In this document: positions 63,249 through 64,000 of the stretch, in pieces
Numbering within the stretch: position 1 is the first letter of the stretch
How the letters are laid out: each line of letters starts with the position of its first letter
The notes under the pieces: model-generated
Seen by the model: only the letters and a program-made list of their open reading frames with translations
Told to the model about the DNA's origin: nothing
Databases searched by the model: none
Program-made: the position numbers and the translations under genes
Assembly (NCBI GenBank): GCA_034003625.1
Contig: JAVEYG010000008.1
Location: 1 to 64,000, forward strand
DNA length: 64,000 bases
From: GWE2-42-39 sp034003625
GTDB taxonomy: Bacteria > Bacteroidota > Bacteroidia > Bacteroidales > Prolixibacteraceae
Direction: 5' to 3'

Positions 63249-64000
63249 ATGAAACAGTTGATTTTATTTTTAATCCTCCCCTTTTTTAACCTGATTTCCT
63301 GTATGCACCATTCCGGATATGCGGGGCAGGAACAGGCCGCAATCAATTACCGGAACTACTGTGCCGGTTGCCATGGCGACCAGCTTCAGAAATTCAGTAA
63401 AAGTACATGGATGTATGGAGACGGCGATGCCGAGCTCATTCAAAGTATCCGCGATGGACGGGAAGATATTGGCATGCCTGCTTTTGGCGCCACATTCTCC
63501 GAAGCTGAACTGAAAGCGCTGGCCCGGTATGTGAAAGCTGGTATCCCCGCTGATAAGTCGGTACTGAAACCGGCTGAAACAAAAGGCGGAATCGTTGAAT
63601 CGGAAGTGCAGAAGTTTTTTGTCGATACCATTGTTTCGGGCTTAGATGTCCCCTGGGGACTTGAATTCTTGCCGAATGGCGAACTGCTGATTGCCGAACG
63701 TTCGGCAAAACTATACCGGTTCACGAATAATGAATTACAGGAGATCAGCGGATTGCCTGAGATCATGGTGAAAGGGCAGGGGGGCCTGCTCGACCTGGAG
63801 CTTCATCCAGATTATGCAACGAACGGGTGGCTCTACCTGGCTTATTCGGGGTTTGCTGAAAATAACAAAAAAGAAGGCTGTACCAATATCATGCGGGCCC
63901 GCATCGAAGGGAACCGGCTAGTGGGACAGGAGGTGATCTTCAACGGGTCGCCCGACTCGGATAAAGGCCACCACTGGGGCTGCAAGCTGGAGTTCGACAA
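63249..64000 (+). CDS. cytochrome c / PQQ-dependent sugar dehydrogenase fusion (3' end outside window)
   Basis: The first 250 codons of a lipoprotein (signal MKQLILFLILPFFNLISC). A small cytochrome c domain follows at about residues 25-100, with haem motif CAGCHGDQ and axial Met in IGMPAFGATF. From about residue 120 comes the start of a six-bladed PQQ sugar dehydrogenase: VSGLDVPWGLEFLPNGELLI, GLLDLELHPDY, and the catalytic-His block GHHWGCKLEFD at the window edge. Electrons from aldose oxidation could pass straight to its own haem. The frame is open to base 64000, so length and C-terminus are unknown. Confidence 0.88.
   Translation, partial: MKQLILFLILPFFNLISCMHHSGYAGQEQAAINYRNYCAGCHGDQLQKFSKSTWMYGDGDAELIQSIRDGREDIGMPAFGATFSEAELKALARYVKAGIPADKSVLKPAETKGGIVESEVQKFFVDTIVSGLDVPWGLEFLPNGELLIAERSAKLYRFTNNELQEISGLPEIMVKGQGGLLDLELHPDYATNGWLYLAYSGFAENNKKEGCTNIMRARIEGNRLVGQEVIFNGSPDSDKGHHWGCKLEFD

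Overview
The window looks like chromosomal DNA of a Bacteroidota bacterium, probably a marine or sediment glycan degrader near Marinilabiliales/Prolixibacteraceae (the order is inference). The basis is three SusC/SusD pairs each preceded by fecR and an ECF sigma gene, Bacteroidota-type promoter words, and the ftsX - DUF3098 - uppP - truB - queA block. No rRNA, tRNA, CRISPR array or intact insertion sequence was seen.

Region 1 (about 1-10.8 kb) is an envelope or surface-polysaccharide region. It holds a DUF6427 membrane protein overlapping a NodU/CmcH carbamoyltransferase, an AT-rich solitary DUF262/DUF1524 gene, and a leftward operon of flippase, DUF4062, AlbA_2/ATPase regulator, SpsF-like cytidylyltransferase, NeuB-like synthase and KdsC-like phosphatase. 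The last three form a complete route from a phosphorylated nonulosonate to its CMP-activated form. Region 2 (10.8-17.2 kb, rightward) is core: YfhO, FtsX, DUF3098, UppP, TruB, QueA.

Region 3 (17.3-60.2 kb, all leftward) holds three polysaccharide utilization loci. PUL1 (17.3-33.1 kb): sigma, FecR, SusC, SusD, small lipoprotein, two metallophosphoesterases, DUF6528 protein, FKBP isomerase, GH2 and a SUMF1-fold protein without the formylglycine-generating cysteines. PUL2 (33.5-43.8 kb): sigma, FecR, SusC, SusD and a GH2 paralogue; a 74-base relic of the SUMF1 gene lies just past its GH2, so PUL1 and PUL2 look like diverged duplicates. PUL3 (44.7-60.2 kb): sigma, FecR, a frameshifted SusC, SusD, sialidase, GH99-like protein, GH29 fucosidase, a sialidase-like gene broken by an in-frame stop, KDG kinase, KDPG aldolase and a hexuronate-type MFS carrier. 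The three SusC proteins carry the STN signalling domain, so each locus is expected to be induced by substrate through SusC-FecR-sigma signalling.

Region 4 (60.5-64 kb) has a single-chain L-serine dehydratase ending in a strong terminator, a PHP phosphodiesterase, and the start of a lipoprotein joining cytochrome c to a PQQ-type sugar dehydrogenase, cut by the window end.

The most unusual non-coding feature is a 23-base-period array of small hairpins at 44048-44162 in the gene-free stretch between PUL2 and PUL3. The most system-like accessory gene set is the overlapping DUF4062 / AlbA_2-ATPase pair inside the nonulosonate operon.
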